12,102 bases of DNA from Candidatus Competibacteraceae bacterium (lineage in GTDB: Bacteria > Pseudomonadota > Gammaproteobacteria > Competibacterales > Competibacteraceae), in assembly GCA_020445005.1 (NCBI GenBank), contig JAGRHM010000380.1:1-12102 (forward strand). The letters run 5' to 3'. This document shows positions 1 through 5,770 of this stretch, piece by piece (the stretch's first letter is position 1; every line of letters starts with the position of its first letter). A program made the translations under genes and the position numbers. The notes under the pieces were generated by a model, which saw nothing but the letters and a program-made list of their open reading frames with translations, was not told the DNA's origin and made no database searches.

Positions 1-111
1 ATCAACTCGGACTGGCAATTCCGCTGCGCTCCATACCTGCCGGTGGGCTTTAACGTTAACGATGGCCCAAGCCGCGTAGTTGAAGGACATGAGTGCGTTC
101 TTTGGCGCTAA
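1..111 (+). CDS. C-terminal fragment of an unidentified ORF (cut by window start)
   Basis: Frame 1 is open from the first base to a TAA at 109-111, giving 36 residues that end in VVEGHECVLWR. The start lies outside the window, so length and family cannot be judged. The composition (several W, C, P and G residues, no low-complexity run) looks protein-like, but I recognise no family. It could be the tail of a real gene or a chance open stretch next to the decayed region that follows. Confidence 0.3.
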   Translation: MNSDWQFRCAPYLPVGFNVNDGPSRVVEGHECVLWR

Positions 112-580
112 GTAGGGACGACTTTCCAGTGAGCGTCAGCGCGTTCGGCCAGGCCAGTACCTCTGGCAAATTGGCCGCGCGGGTAGTAAAACTAGCCGAT
201 GTAATAGGCTTGTCTACCAGCGTTCATGAAGTCCTTGATGCGCTCAGCTTTAGCCTCTGCCTCGATATAGAGTACCAACCTATCATCCCAGCGACTATAG
301 AAAATAAGGAAGCGCTGTAATGCATCGCACACGGCCTGCAGTCGAAGGTTGTCACCCACGAGCAGCACTGGCAAGGCGGCGACCAGTTGCGACCAAGCAG
401 CTTCTAGGAGAGGAAGCCGGAAAACTCATCGTAACCGGTCTCCACGGCAAGGGCGTAGGTTTGTCAGCTAGGCGTGCGTCGGAGAAAGCGAGCCGCCAAC
501 GGTAGCAACAGCCAAGTGCCAGCGATGTCGCCCTCCATCAACAAGGCGCGATTGCGTAGGCCATCCAGCACATTATTCGT
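112..580. other. Gene-poor, probably decayed stretch
   Basis: No intact gene is convincing over roughly 470 bases. Short open frames exist on both strands, but none has a good ribosome binding site plus a recognisable domain. On the minus strand two fragments look protein-like: about 574-464, including the string GDIAGTWLLLPLAARF before a TGA, and about 374-192, including LQRFLIFYSRWDDRLVLYIE. They are in different frames and separated by stops. The simplest reading is remnants of one or two degraded minus-strand genes beside the toxin-antitoxin module, but this is inference and no family was identified. Confidence 0.35.
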
Positions 581-593
581 TATGATAGAATTG

Positions 594-599
594 TAAAAT
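594..599 (+). promoter_or_regulatory. Candidate -10 element of the toxin-antitoxin promoter
   Basis: TAAAAT matches the sigma-70 -10 consensus at 5 of 6 positions, lies 67 bases before the antitoxin start, and abuts the palindrome at 599-611. No good -35 hexamer is visible at 16-18 bp, so the promoter is weak or regulated, or the alternative TATGAT at 581-586 is used instead. Confidence 0.3.
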
Positions 600-611
600 C
601 GTAAATTACGA
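599..611. promoter_or_regulatory. Palindromic candidate operator of the toxin-antitoxin module
   Basis: TCGTAA-A-TTACGA is a perfect 6+6 bp inverted repeat with one central base. It extends imperfectly into flanking A-rich and T-rich sequence (about 595-615). It lies 55 bases before the antitoxin ATG and overlaps the candidate -10. AbrB/MazE-type antitoxins commonly repress their own operon by binding such dyads, so an autoregulatory operator is likely. Binding itself is inferred. Confidence 0.45.
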
Positions 612-666
612 ATTTTGGAATTTGCTATGGATAGCCTTCATCCACCTTGTCTTAAGAGATCACCTC

Positions 667-897
667 ATGGCTCTTGTCAAAGTCCGGCGAGCCGCACAAA
701 TTACCCTGCCTCGTGAAATTAGAGATGCCGCTCATCTGGAAGAAGGCGACTATCTCGAAGCACAGCTCACGAAGGACGGCATCTTGCTGCGTCCGGTCAG
801 TATCGGCAGTCGCGAACCTTCACCTGAACAGGAAGCAGAAATCTTGGCGGTCGTCGATCAGGAACGGAAAGCCTATGCCGCTGAACGTCATCGCTGA
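667..897 (+). CDS. AbrB/MazE-family antitoxin
   Basis: A 76-residue protein with a SpoVT/AbrB-type swapped-hairpin DNA-binding domain over residues 4-45. The core VKVRRAAQITLPREIRD is followed by an acidic LEEGDYLEAQL stretch and the closing strand ILLRPV. The hydrophilic C-terminal tail (residues 46-76, rich in E, Q, R and K) is the part expected to wrap the toxin. I chose the ATG at 667 because the domain begins there; an in-frame ATG at 622 would add 15 residues outside the fold and overlap the promoter region. The gene overlaps the downstream PIN toxin by 23 bp, the usual antitoxin-first arrangement. Its expected role is to neutralise the toxin and repress the operon through the palindrome at 599-611. 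The fold is clear; the exact subfamily is not. Confidence 0.85.
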   Translation: MALVKVRRAAQITLPREIRDAAHLEEGDYLEAQLTKDGILLRPVSIGSREPSPEQEAEILAVVDQERKAYAAERHR

Positions 898-1300
898 TAC
901 CTCGATTCTCGTCAGTGCCTTTCTGTTTCCTGAAAGCGTGCCCGGACAAGTGATGGTTCGGGCAGCACAGGGTGTCTACGCTTTGCACTTCTCCCCTATC
1001 ATTTTTGAGGAAGCCAGACGTTCCCTACGAAATCCGCGTCTGAGAACGTCCTATCGCTACACGGATGAAAAAATAGAAAATTGGTGTGATGATCTTCACC
1101 GGGTCGGAAACGCGATTCTCCAGCCGCTCCCCCAGATTGAACCGATTTGCCGTGATCCTGATGATGATCATGTGCTTGCAGCAGCCCTCGTGATCAACGC
1201 GGATTACCTTGTGACCGGAGATAAAGATTTGCTGGTCTTGGGACAACATCAAAAGACCCACATCGTCACCGCAAGAGCCTTCCTCACCGAAATTGAATAA
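875..1300 (+). CDS. PIN-domain toxin, probable ribonuclease of a type II toxin-antitoxin system
   Basis: A 141-residue PIN-domain protein of the short family annotated as putative toxin-antitoxin toxin component. The acidic metal-binding positions are visible: D8 in VIADTSILVSAF, E45/E46 in IIFEEARRSL, the D94-P-DDD cluster (DPDDDHVLAAA, residues 94-104), and D116/D118 in LVTGDKDLLVL. PIN toxins are Mg2+-dependent endoribonucleases that act on RNA in the cytoplasm and are held inactive by the partner antitoxin. The ATG at 875 is preceded by a purine-rich AGGAACGGAA stretch inside the antitoxin gene and gives the family's normal length. A longer frame opening at 674 merely shadows the antitoxin. 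It ends 31 bp before the stop of the convergent CBS gene. All catalytic positions appear intact, so the toxin is probably functional; the RNA target is unknown. Confidence 0.85.
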   Translation: MPLNVIADTSILVSAFLFPESVPGQVMVRAAQGVYALHFSPIIFEEARRSLRNPRLRTSYRYTDEKIENWCDDLHRVGNAILQPLPQIEPICRDPDDDHVLAAALVINADYLVTGDKDLLVLGQHQKTHIVTARAFLTEIE

Positions 1301-1331
1301 ACTGAAGAATCAGAAAACGGCACATAAGAGT

Positions 1332-1994
1332 TTACTTTCTTGCAGGCGGCAGCGTCTCGGTGAGCAGATCATAGCCAAGATCACGCAGATGCTGGTTTAA
1401 GGTATGAGGATTGGGGGCACGGTAGCGGACCACGGCGATCCGCAAGCCGGTTTGGTCAGGATGTAGCGGTGAAACGACAGTGGCGATATAGCCACCGGCT
1501 TCGTTAATGGCGGTTAGCAATTTGCCTAACTGGCCGATCGTGTCAGGCAGATGTACGGTAATGCGCGTGGCGTCCTCCATCAGACAACCGGTGATTTCGA
1601 GGAAAAAATCCAGCAAGTCTTCGTGAGTGACGATCCCAACCAGTTGACCGCTACTTTCGACGACGGGCAGGCAGCCGATCTTCTCTTGACGCAGCAGCCG
1701 CGCGGCTTCTTCGACCAGGGTGTCCGGGGTGCAGGTGATCACCTTGGAACGCATGACCTTCGCCGCAGTAAGTTTACCCAGCAGATAATTGGCCTCGCCT
1801 ACTGAGAGCGTCGTGATTGGGGAGGGCGAGACGCGTTCCAGATCATGGGAGGTGACTAATCCGACCAGATGACCTTCACGAACGACCGGCAGGTGGCGAA
1901 TATGATGATCGCGCATTAAAGCCGCCAGTTGCGGCAGGCGGGTGTCCTCAGTGACCTGTAATACCTCACGGGTCATGATCCGGTCTACGTACAT
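1332..1994 (-). CDS. CBS-CBS-ACT domain regulatory protein (AcuB-like)
   Basis: A 220-residue cytoplasmic protein with tandem CBS domains at about residues 5-56 (MTREVLQVTEDTRL, then HIRHLPVVREGHLVGLVTSHDL) and 78-130 (VMRSKVITCTPDTLVEEA, then IGCLPVVESSGQLVGIVTHEDL), followed by an ACT-like domain at about 143-215 starting ITVHLPDTIGQLGKLL. CBS pairs typically bind adenine nucleotides and ACT domains bind amino acids, so the protein probably senses energy state together with an amino acid. This architecture matches AcuB-type proteins. AAGGAAGG lies 8 bases before the ATG, supporting this start. It lies 92 bp after livF on the same strand, with a REP-like hairpin in between, so it may be co-transcribed with the liv/ior genes or expressed separately. 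Its target is not shown by the sequence. Confidence 0.8.
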   Translation of the reverse strand: MYVDRIMTREVLQVTEDTRLPQLAALMRDHHIRHLPVVREGHLVGLVTSHDLERVSPSPITTLSVGEANYLLGKLTAAKVMRSKVITCTPDTLVEEAARLLRQEKIGCLPVVESSGQLVGIVTHEDLLDFFLEITGCLMEDATRITVHLPDTIGQLGKLLTAINEAGGYIATVVSPLHPDQTGLRIAVVRYRAPNPHTLNQHLRDLGYDLLTETLPPARK

Positions 1995-2029
1995 GGTTCA
2001 ATCCTTCCTTCACCCATTCAGTTCATGGT

Positions 2030-2055
2030 GTTGGGCTTCGCAGGCTCAGCCCAAC
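2030..2055. repeat. REP-like hairpin between livF and the CBS gene
   Basis: GTTGGGCT (2030-2037) and AGCCCAAC (2048-2055) form an 8-bp perfect inverted repeat around a 10-base GC-rich loop. It lies 31 bp past the livF stop. The form resembles GTAGGTTGGGC-type dispersed palindromes seen in many proteobacterial genomes, which often sit between genes, bind nucleoid proteins or stabilise 3' ends. No U-run follows on either strand, so it is not a canonical intrinsic terminator. Only one copy is in the window, so repetitiveness is inferred. Confidence 0.5.
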
Positions 2056-2086
2056 CTACAACAGAGTGTCTTTAGACGGGCACGCG

Positions 2087-2854
2087 CTAATAACCCAGAT
2101 ATGCCCGGCGCACGTCATCATCAGCCAGTAGCTCCGCTGCTGGGGCGGTTTTGACAATGCGCCCGGTCTCCAGAATATAACCGCGCCCGGCGATGGCGAG
2201 GGCAGCACGGGCGTTTTGCTCAACCAGCAAGATGGTGACCCCTTGGGTATTGAGTTCAACAATGACCCGGAAAATCTCCTCAACCAGCAGTGGCGCGAGA
2301 CCCATCGAAGGTTCGTCCAGCAACAGCAGGCGAGGCCGGCCCAGCAGGGCGCGACCAATGGCTAACATCTGTTGCTGACCACCGGACAGGGTGCCGGCTA
2401 GCTGCTGGCGGCGTTCGTCGAGAATCGGGAATAGATGATAGACCCGCTCCATTTCCTGCCGTACCCAACCGGAATCACGATGCTGGCGATAGGCGCCCAG
2501 TCGCAGGTTATCCTCGACACTCAGGGGGGCAAAGACTTGGCGACCTTCGGGTACTTGACAAATTCCAGTAGCGACAATGCGATGAGCGGGCCAGCGAGTA
2601 ATGTCATGACCCGCGAAACGAATGGTTCCAGCACTCGGAGGATGCAAGCTGGATAAGGTGTGGAGTAGGGTGGTTTTGCCGGCGCCATTGCCACCGACTA
2701 ACGCGACCAGCTCGCCTGAATGAACGCTCAAACTAATGTCGTGAATCACCTGCACCGGGCCGTAGTGGCTGTTCAGACCCGTGATTTCCAGCAATGGCTC
2801 CCGTGCGTCCCTTGTAGAAGAGGAGTTGATAGTCGGAGGGGAATTAGACGGCAT
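2087..2854 (-). CDS. livF: Branched-chain amino acid type ABC transporter ATP-binding protein LivF
   Basis: A 255-residue ABC ATPase that powers amino acid import with LivG. Walker A GGNGAGKTT is at residues 54-62, the Q-loop at Q100 (ICQVPEGRQVF, a LivF hallmark), signature LSGGQ at 156-160, Walker B LLLLDEP at 176-182. The switch position reads VEQN (Q213) instead of histidine, which is common in LivF. I placed the start at 2854. A longer in-frame start at 2935 would add 27 arginine-rich residues encoded inside livG, which look like out-of-frame livG sequence. The start overlaps the end of livG by 11 bp, indicating translational coupling. Residues 1-18, before the conserved core, are Ser/Asn-rich and not typical of the family, so a downstream start cannot be excluded. 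Confidence 0.92.
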   Translation of the reverse strand: MPSNSPPTINSSSTRDAREPLLEITGLNSHYGPVQVIHDISLSVHSGELVALVGGNGAGKTTLLHTLSSLHPPSAGTIRFAGHDITRWPAHRIVATGICQVPEGRQVFAPLSVEDNLRLGAYRQHRDSGWVRQEMERVYHLFPILDERRQQLAGTLSGGQQQMLAIGRALLGRPRLLLLDEPSMGLAPLLVEEIFRVIVELNTQGVTILLVEQNARAALAIAGRGYILETGRIVKTAPAAELLADDDVRRAYLGY

Positions 2855-3629
2855 ATTGCACGGCGCCCCCCAGATAGGCAGCGATGACCTGGGGATTAGC
2901 TTGAATCTCCGCCGGCGTGCCTTCAGCCAGGACACTGCCGTAGTCCAGCACCAACAGGCGATCGGAAACGCTCATCACCAGCGGCATGTGGTGTTCAACC
3001 AGCAACACGGTAACGCCCGATGTGCGGATGCGCATGATCAAGTCACGCAAGGCCAGGGTTTCAGTGTCGTTGAGACCGGCGGCGGGTTCGTCCAGCAACA
3101 GCAGGCGGGGCTTGGCCGCTAGTGCGCGGGCGATTTCAACCCGTTTCATCAGGCCGTAGGGCAGGGCGCCTGCTGGTTGTTCAGCATGGTCCGCCAGTTC
3201 ACATAATTCCAGCGCTTCGCTAGACCATTCCCGGAGTTGTCGTTCTTCACGTCGCACTTTGGGAAGGCGCAGGGCGGCGGCCAGCAAGCCCACTCTGGCG
3301 CGCAGGTGGCAACCGACCATGACGTTCTCCAACACCGTCATGTTGAAGAACAGTTGCAGATTTTGAAAGGTGCGGGCAATGCCAAGGGCGGCGATACGAT
3401 GCGGGGGTAGTCCACGTAGTTCTTGGCTGTTGAAACGTAGAGAGCCAGCGGTGGGTTGGTAGAATCCGCAAAGGACATTAAACAGGGTCGTTTTGCCCGC
3501 GCCGTTGGGGCCGATGACAGCATGGATCAGGTTTTCATGGGTTTGAAAACTCACGCCCGCCAGGGCCATGACGCCGCCGAAGCTTTGCTCAAGCGCCTCG
3601 ATAGCCAGCAAGGGTGTGGCTTTAGTCAT
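2844..3629 (-). CDS. livG: Branched-chain amino acid type ABC transporter ATP-binding protein LivG
   Basis: A 261-residue ABC ATPase, the partner of LivF on the cytoplasmic face of the LivHM channel. Walker A GPNGAGKTT is at residues 40-48, Q-loop Q89 in the LivG-type string IARTFQNLQLF, Walker B RLLLLDEP at 175-182 followed by AAGLNDTE, and switch histidine H213 in VEHHM. The signature is a divergent LPYGLMKRVEIARAL at 156-170 in place of LSGGQ. LivG proteins normally have a relaxed signature, but methionine replacing the usual Q/R is a small oddity. The ATG overlaps the livM stop by 4 bp (3626-3629) and the gene's end overlaps livF by 11 bp, so the three are translated as one coupled block. 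Confidence 0.93.
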   Translation of the reverse strand: MTKATPLLAIEALEQSFGGVMALAGVSFQTHENLIHAVIGPNGAGKTTLFNVLCGFYQPTAGSLRFNSQELRGLPPHRIAALGIARTFQNLQLFFNMTVLENVMVGCHLRARVGLLAAALRLPKVRREERQLREWSSEALELCELADHAEQPAGALPYGLMKRVEIARALAAKPRLLLLDEPAAGLNDTETLALRDLIMRIRTSGVTVLLVEHHMPLVMSVSDRLLVLDYGSVLAEGTPAEIQANPQVIAAYLGGAVQYAV

Positions 3630-4609
3630 GACTGAATGGCTTTACGTGCATCCTGCACGTCTTGCCGTGAGGCTATCAGCGTCCATCCCCGCCTTATGCC
3701 CTGACTCAAACCGACAAACAGTCCCTGTGGCAGAAAGATCATTACGGCCATGAGCAATGCGCCGTGAATCAGCATTTCGTAATCCTCGAAAACCATCAAC
3801 CCTTCATATAACAAGGTCAGAGCAATCGCGCCGCACGCCGCGCCGAAGGTCGAGGCCATGCCACCGAGCACCACCATGGTCACGAGTTCTACCGAGATGA
3901 TGAGACTAAAGGAATCCGGGCTGACAAACGCCTGCTGGTGGGCAAATAGACTGCCGGCGAAGGCGGCGAAAAGCGCCGAGACGACGAATATCTGCGTCTT
4001 GGCGCGCGTGGCGTCAATACCCATCATCTGGGCGGCAAATTCAGAACCACGCACCGCTCGCAGCGCTCGACCGATCCGTGAATCGATCATATTCAGCGAT
4101 AGCCAGATGGACAGCAGCATGGCGGCGGCGATGACGCCATACCATTGTTGGTCGTCGTCAACCGTCCAGCCCAACAGATTGAGCGGCGGGATTTCACCCA
4201 GGCCATCGGGGCCACCGGTCCAATGCGTCGCCTGGACCATGATGACATGGATGATGATGCCAAAACCCAGGGTTGCCATGGCTAGATAATGTCCGCGCAG
4301 GCGGAGAATGGGCCGGGCCAGCAGCCAGGCAATGGTTCCAGCCACCAGTAAGCCAGCTAGCATGGCTAGCAAGCCCGGCCAGTCGAAGCGGGTGGTCAGA
4401 ATTGCCGAAGCGTAGGCGCCCATGCCGAAGAATGCCGCATGGCCCAGGGAAATTTGTCCGGCGTAGCCCATGAGTAGATTAAGGCCAACGGCGAGAATGA
4501 CATGCAGGCCAGCGGCGATGCCAACAACCGTGACAAAGTAGTTGTTCGGGAATAGCACGGGTAGCAGCGCCACGCTGGCGGCGAAGATGAAAAAACCGGT
4601 CAGTCGCAT
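3626..4609 (-). CDS. livM: Branched-chain amino acid type ABC transporter permease LivM
   Basis: A 327-residue polytopic inner-membrane permease forming one half of the translocation channel with LivH. The family signature GQISLGHAAFFGMGAYASA is at residues 51-69. The cytoplasmic coupling loop, RALRAVRGSEFAAQMMGID at about 181-199, contacts an ATPase. Glycine-rich membrane segments near 240-262 follow, and the tail ends in a short charged stretch. The protein appears full length. No clear Shine-Dalgarno precedes the ATG; in the ancestral arrangement translation probably depended on coupling to livH, whose stop was 3 nt upstream. A 266-bp repeat-bounded insertion now separates the two (see the element at 4614-4879), so expression of livM and everything downstream may be altered. 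Confidence 0.92.
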   Translation of the reverse strand: MRLTGFFIFAASVALLPVLFPNNYFVTVVGIAAGLHVILAVGLNLLMGYAGQISLGHAAFFGMGAYASAILTTRFDWPGLLAMLAGLLVAGTIAWLLARPILRLRGHYLAMATLGFGIIIHVIMVQATHWTGGPDGLGEIPPLNLLGWTVDDDQQWYGVIAAAMLLSIWLSLNMIDSRIGRALRAVRGSEFAAQMMGIDATRAKTQIFVVSALFAAFAGSLFAHQQAFVSPDSFSLIISVELVTMVVLGGMASTFGAACGAIALTLLYEGLMVFEDYEMLIHGALLMAVMIFLPQGLFVGLSQGIRRGWTLIASRQDVQDARKAIQS

Positions 4610-4613
4610 GATT
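4610..4613. repeat. Left copy of 4-bp direct repeat GATT (putative target-site duplication)
   Basis: GATT directly precedes the left inverted repeat and immediately follows the complement of the livM start codon (CAT, 4607-4609). An identical GATT sits at 4880-4883 just outside the other end, as expected for a staggered-cut target duplication. Confidence 0.6.
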
Positions 4614-4647
4614 GGGGTATGGCAACGATTCCTTCATTTTGGGGCCA
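4614..4647. repeat. Left terminal inverted repeat of the MITE-like element
   Basis: 34 bp beginning GGGGTATGGCAACGATT and ending TTTTGGGGCCA. It pairs with 4846-4879 at 33 of 34 positions. Pairing decays immediately inside the element, which sets the inner boundary. Confidence 0.85.
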
Positions 4648-4672
4648 CAAGACTGTGGCTCTCATGCAAGTT

Positions 4673-4694
4673 CAAAAAAACGAATGTTTTTTTG
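4673..4694. repeat. A/T-tract hairpin inside the element
   Basis: CAAAAAAAC (4673-4681) and GTTTTTTTG (4686-4694) form a perfect 9-bp inverted repeat around GAAT. The stem is almost all A-T, so as RNA it is weak. It could be a bent-DNA or nucleoid-protein site rather than a terminator. Confidence 0.5.
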
Positions 4695-4845
4695 GTACGG
4701 ACCCTTAATGTTCCCGACAAGCCCGATAAGTGCTGTTCTGACGCCTGTTGCCATACCATAAAACTCATATAGGAAATCTAAGTACCTACTTTGTAAGGCG
4801 AGTTGAGTTTCATGGTACGCATTTTCTTGGCCGGGAGTGACCCTA

Positions 4846-4879
4846 TGGCCCCAAAATGAAGGGATCGTTGCCATACCCC
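4846..4879. repeat. Right terminal inverted repeat of the MITE-like element
   Basis: 34 bp beginning TGGCCCCAAAATGAAGG and ending GCCATACCCC, the complement of 4614-4647 apart from one base. It ends 3 bp before the livH stop triplet complement (4883-4885). Confidence 0.85.
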
Positions 4880-4883
4880 GATT
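4880..4883. repeat. Right copy of 4-bp direct repeat GATT (putative target-site duplication)
   Basis: GATT directly follows the right inverted repeat. Its last T is the first base of the livH stop complement (TCA, 4883-4885). It matches 4610-4613. Confidence 0.6.
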
Positions 4884-5758
4884 CAGACCCGTTCCGCGAC
4901 TTTGTGGCCGAACAGACCCGTCGGTTCAAAAAACAGCACCATGAGCACAAACATAAAGGCGATTGCATCCTTGTAACCGGAGGAGACGAGTCCTGCGCCC
5001 AGCGCTTCCAGCACCCCGAGGAGCAGACCGCCGGCGACCGCGCCCATCGGGTTGCCGATTCCCCCGACAATCGCGGCGGAGAAGCCTTTGAGACCGAGCA
5101 TGATGCCCGCTTCATAGGAACTGAAGGTGATGGGGGCGACCAGAATGCCGGCGACTGCGCCCAAACCGGCGGACAGTCCATAGGCCAGCCGCAGCATGAT
5201 CTGGACATTGATGCCGACCAGTTGCGCGGCGGCGCGGTTAACGGAACAAGCCAGGAGCGCCTTGCCGAGCAAGGTGCGATTGAGAAAGGCGTGGATCAGT
5301 GCCACCAGTACGACCGTGCCACCAAGGACCCATAGGCTTTGCGGCAACAGCGTGGCTCCACCCAACTGGATCGGTTCATTACCGGAGAAAGCAGGCAGCG
5401 GCAGAGAGTTCTTGCCCCAAAGCAGTGAGGCAACTCCACGCAGGAAGATTGCCGCGCCAATGGTGATGATAATCGTGGTTATCACGGAAGCGCCCTTCGC
5501 CGGTTCAATGGCGAAGCGTTCCAACAGCAGACCGACCAGCGCGGTGAGCAGCGTCGCCGCAATGGCTGCCAGGGGTAAGGGCAGGCCCGCTGCCAACAGG
5601 GCTATCGCACTCATGGCCCCCAGCATCACGAATTCGCCTTGCGCGAAGTTGACTACATCCGAGGCGTTGTAGATCAGGGCAAAGCCTAATCCCACCAAGG
5701 CGTAAATCGAGCCAACGGTGATGCCGGTGACCAGGAACTGGAAGATTTGTTCAAGCAT
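4883..5758 (-). CDS. livH: Branched-chain amino acid type ABC transporter permease LivH
   Basis: A 291-residue inner-membrane permease, partner of LivM. The LivH hallmark is near the N-terminus: GITVGSIYALVGLGFALIY (about 12-30) followed by VVNFAQGEFVMLGA (about 35-48). A middle coupling loop reads LLACSVNRAAAQLVGIN, then a glycine-rich segment (KGFSAAIVGGIGNPMGAVAGG) and C-terminal LFFEPTGLFGHKVAERV. Multiple hydrophobic segments span the length and the size is normal. It starts 12 bp after livJ with no obvious Shine-Dalgarno, suggesting coupling to livJ translation. Its stop is now next to a 266-bp inserted element, but the coding sequence is intact because the duplicated GATT preserves the first base of the stop. 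Confidence 0.93.
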   Translation of the reverse strand: MLEQIFQFLVTGITVGSIYALVGLGFALIYNASDVVNFAQGEFVMLGAMSAIALLAAGLPLPLAAIAATLLTALVGLLLERFAIEPAKGASVITTIIITIGAAIFLRGVASLLWGKNSLPLPAFSGNEPIQLGGATLLPQSLWVLGGTVVLVALIHAFLNRTLLGKALLACSVNRAAAQLVGINVQIMLRLAYGLSAGLGAVAGILVAPITFSSYEAGIMLGLKGFSAAIVGGIGNPMGAVAGGLLLGVLEALGAGLVSSGYKDAIAFMFVLMVLFFEPTGLFGHKVAERV

Positions 5759-5770
5759 CGACAGCGGGGG

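Larger units (their letters stand above)
4614..4879. mobile_element. MITE-like non-autonomous insertion between livH and livM
   Basis: A 266-bp segment bounded by 34-bp terminal inverted repeats (4614-4647 and 4846-4879) that match at 33 of 34 positions. The one difference is T4630 against G4863. GATT lies on both outer sides. It encodes no transposase. The interior is less GC-rich than the flanking genes and contains a 9-bp-arm hairpin at 4673-4694. GTTGCCATACC at 4747-4757 repeats part of the right terminus. Deleting the element plus one GATT leaves livH TGA and livM ATG separated by 3 nt, which is strong circumstantial evidence of insertion. Both repeats begin an ORF with MATIPSFWGH reading inward: 29 codons on plus from 4619 and 70 codons on minus from 4874. 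This follows from the repeat symmetry. I cannot assign the element to an IS family. Confidence 0.8.

Noticed and set aside
93..320. 75-codon plus-strand ORF
   Set aside because: No recognisable domain or ribosome binding site, and it overlaps an equally open minus-strand frame in a stretch that looks decayed.
192..374. 60-codon minus-strand ORF with RFLIFYSRWDDRLVLYIE, faintly like a ParE/RelE toxin strand
   Set aside because: The resemblance is limited to one short stretch, the rest of the fold and an antitoxin partner are missing, and the ORF is too short. Kept only as a possible remnant.
4662..4874. 70-codon minus-strand ORF inside the MITE-like element as a real gene
   Set aside because: Its first residues come from the inverted repeat and there is no domain. 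Reported as an observation on the element, not as a gene.
4856..5335. 159-codon plus-strand ORF opposite livH
   Set aside because: Antisense shadow of a clear permease gene; its charged composition reflects the complement of hydrophobic codons.
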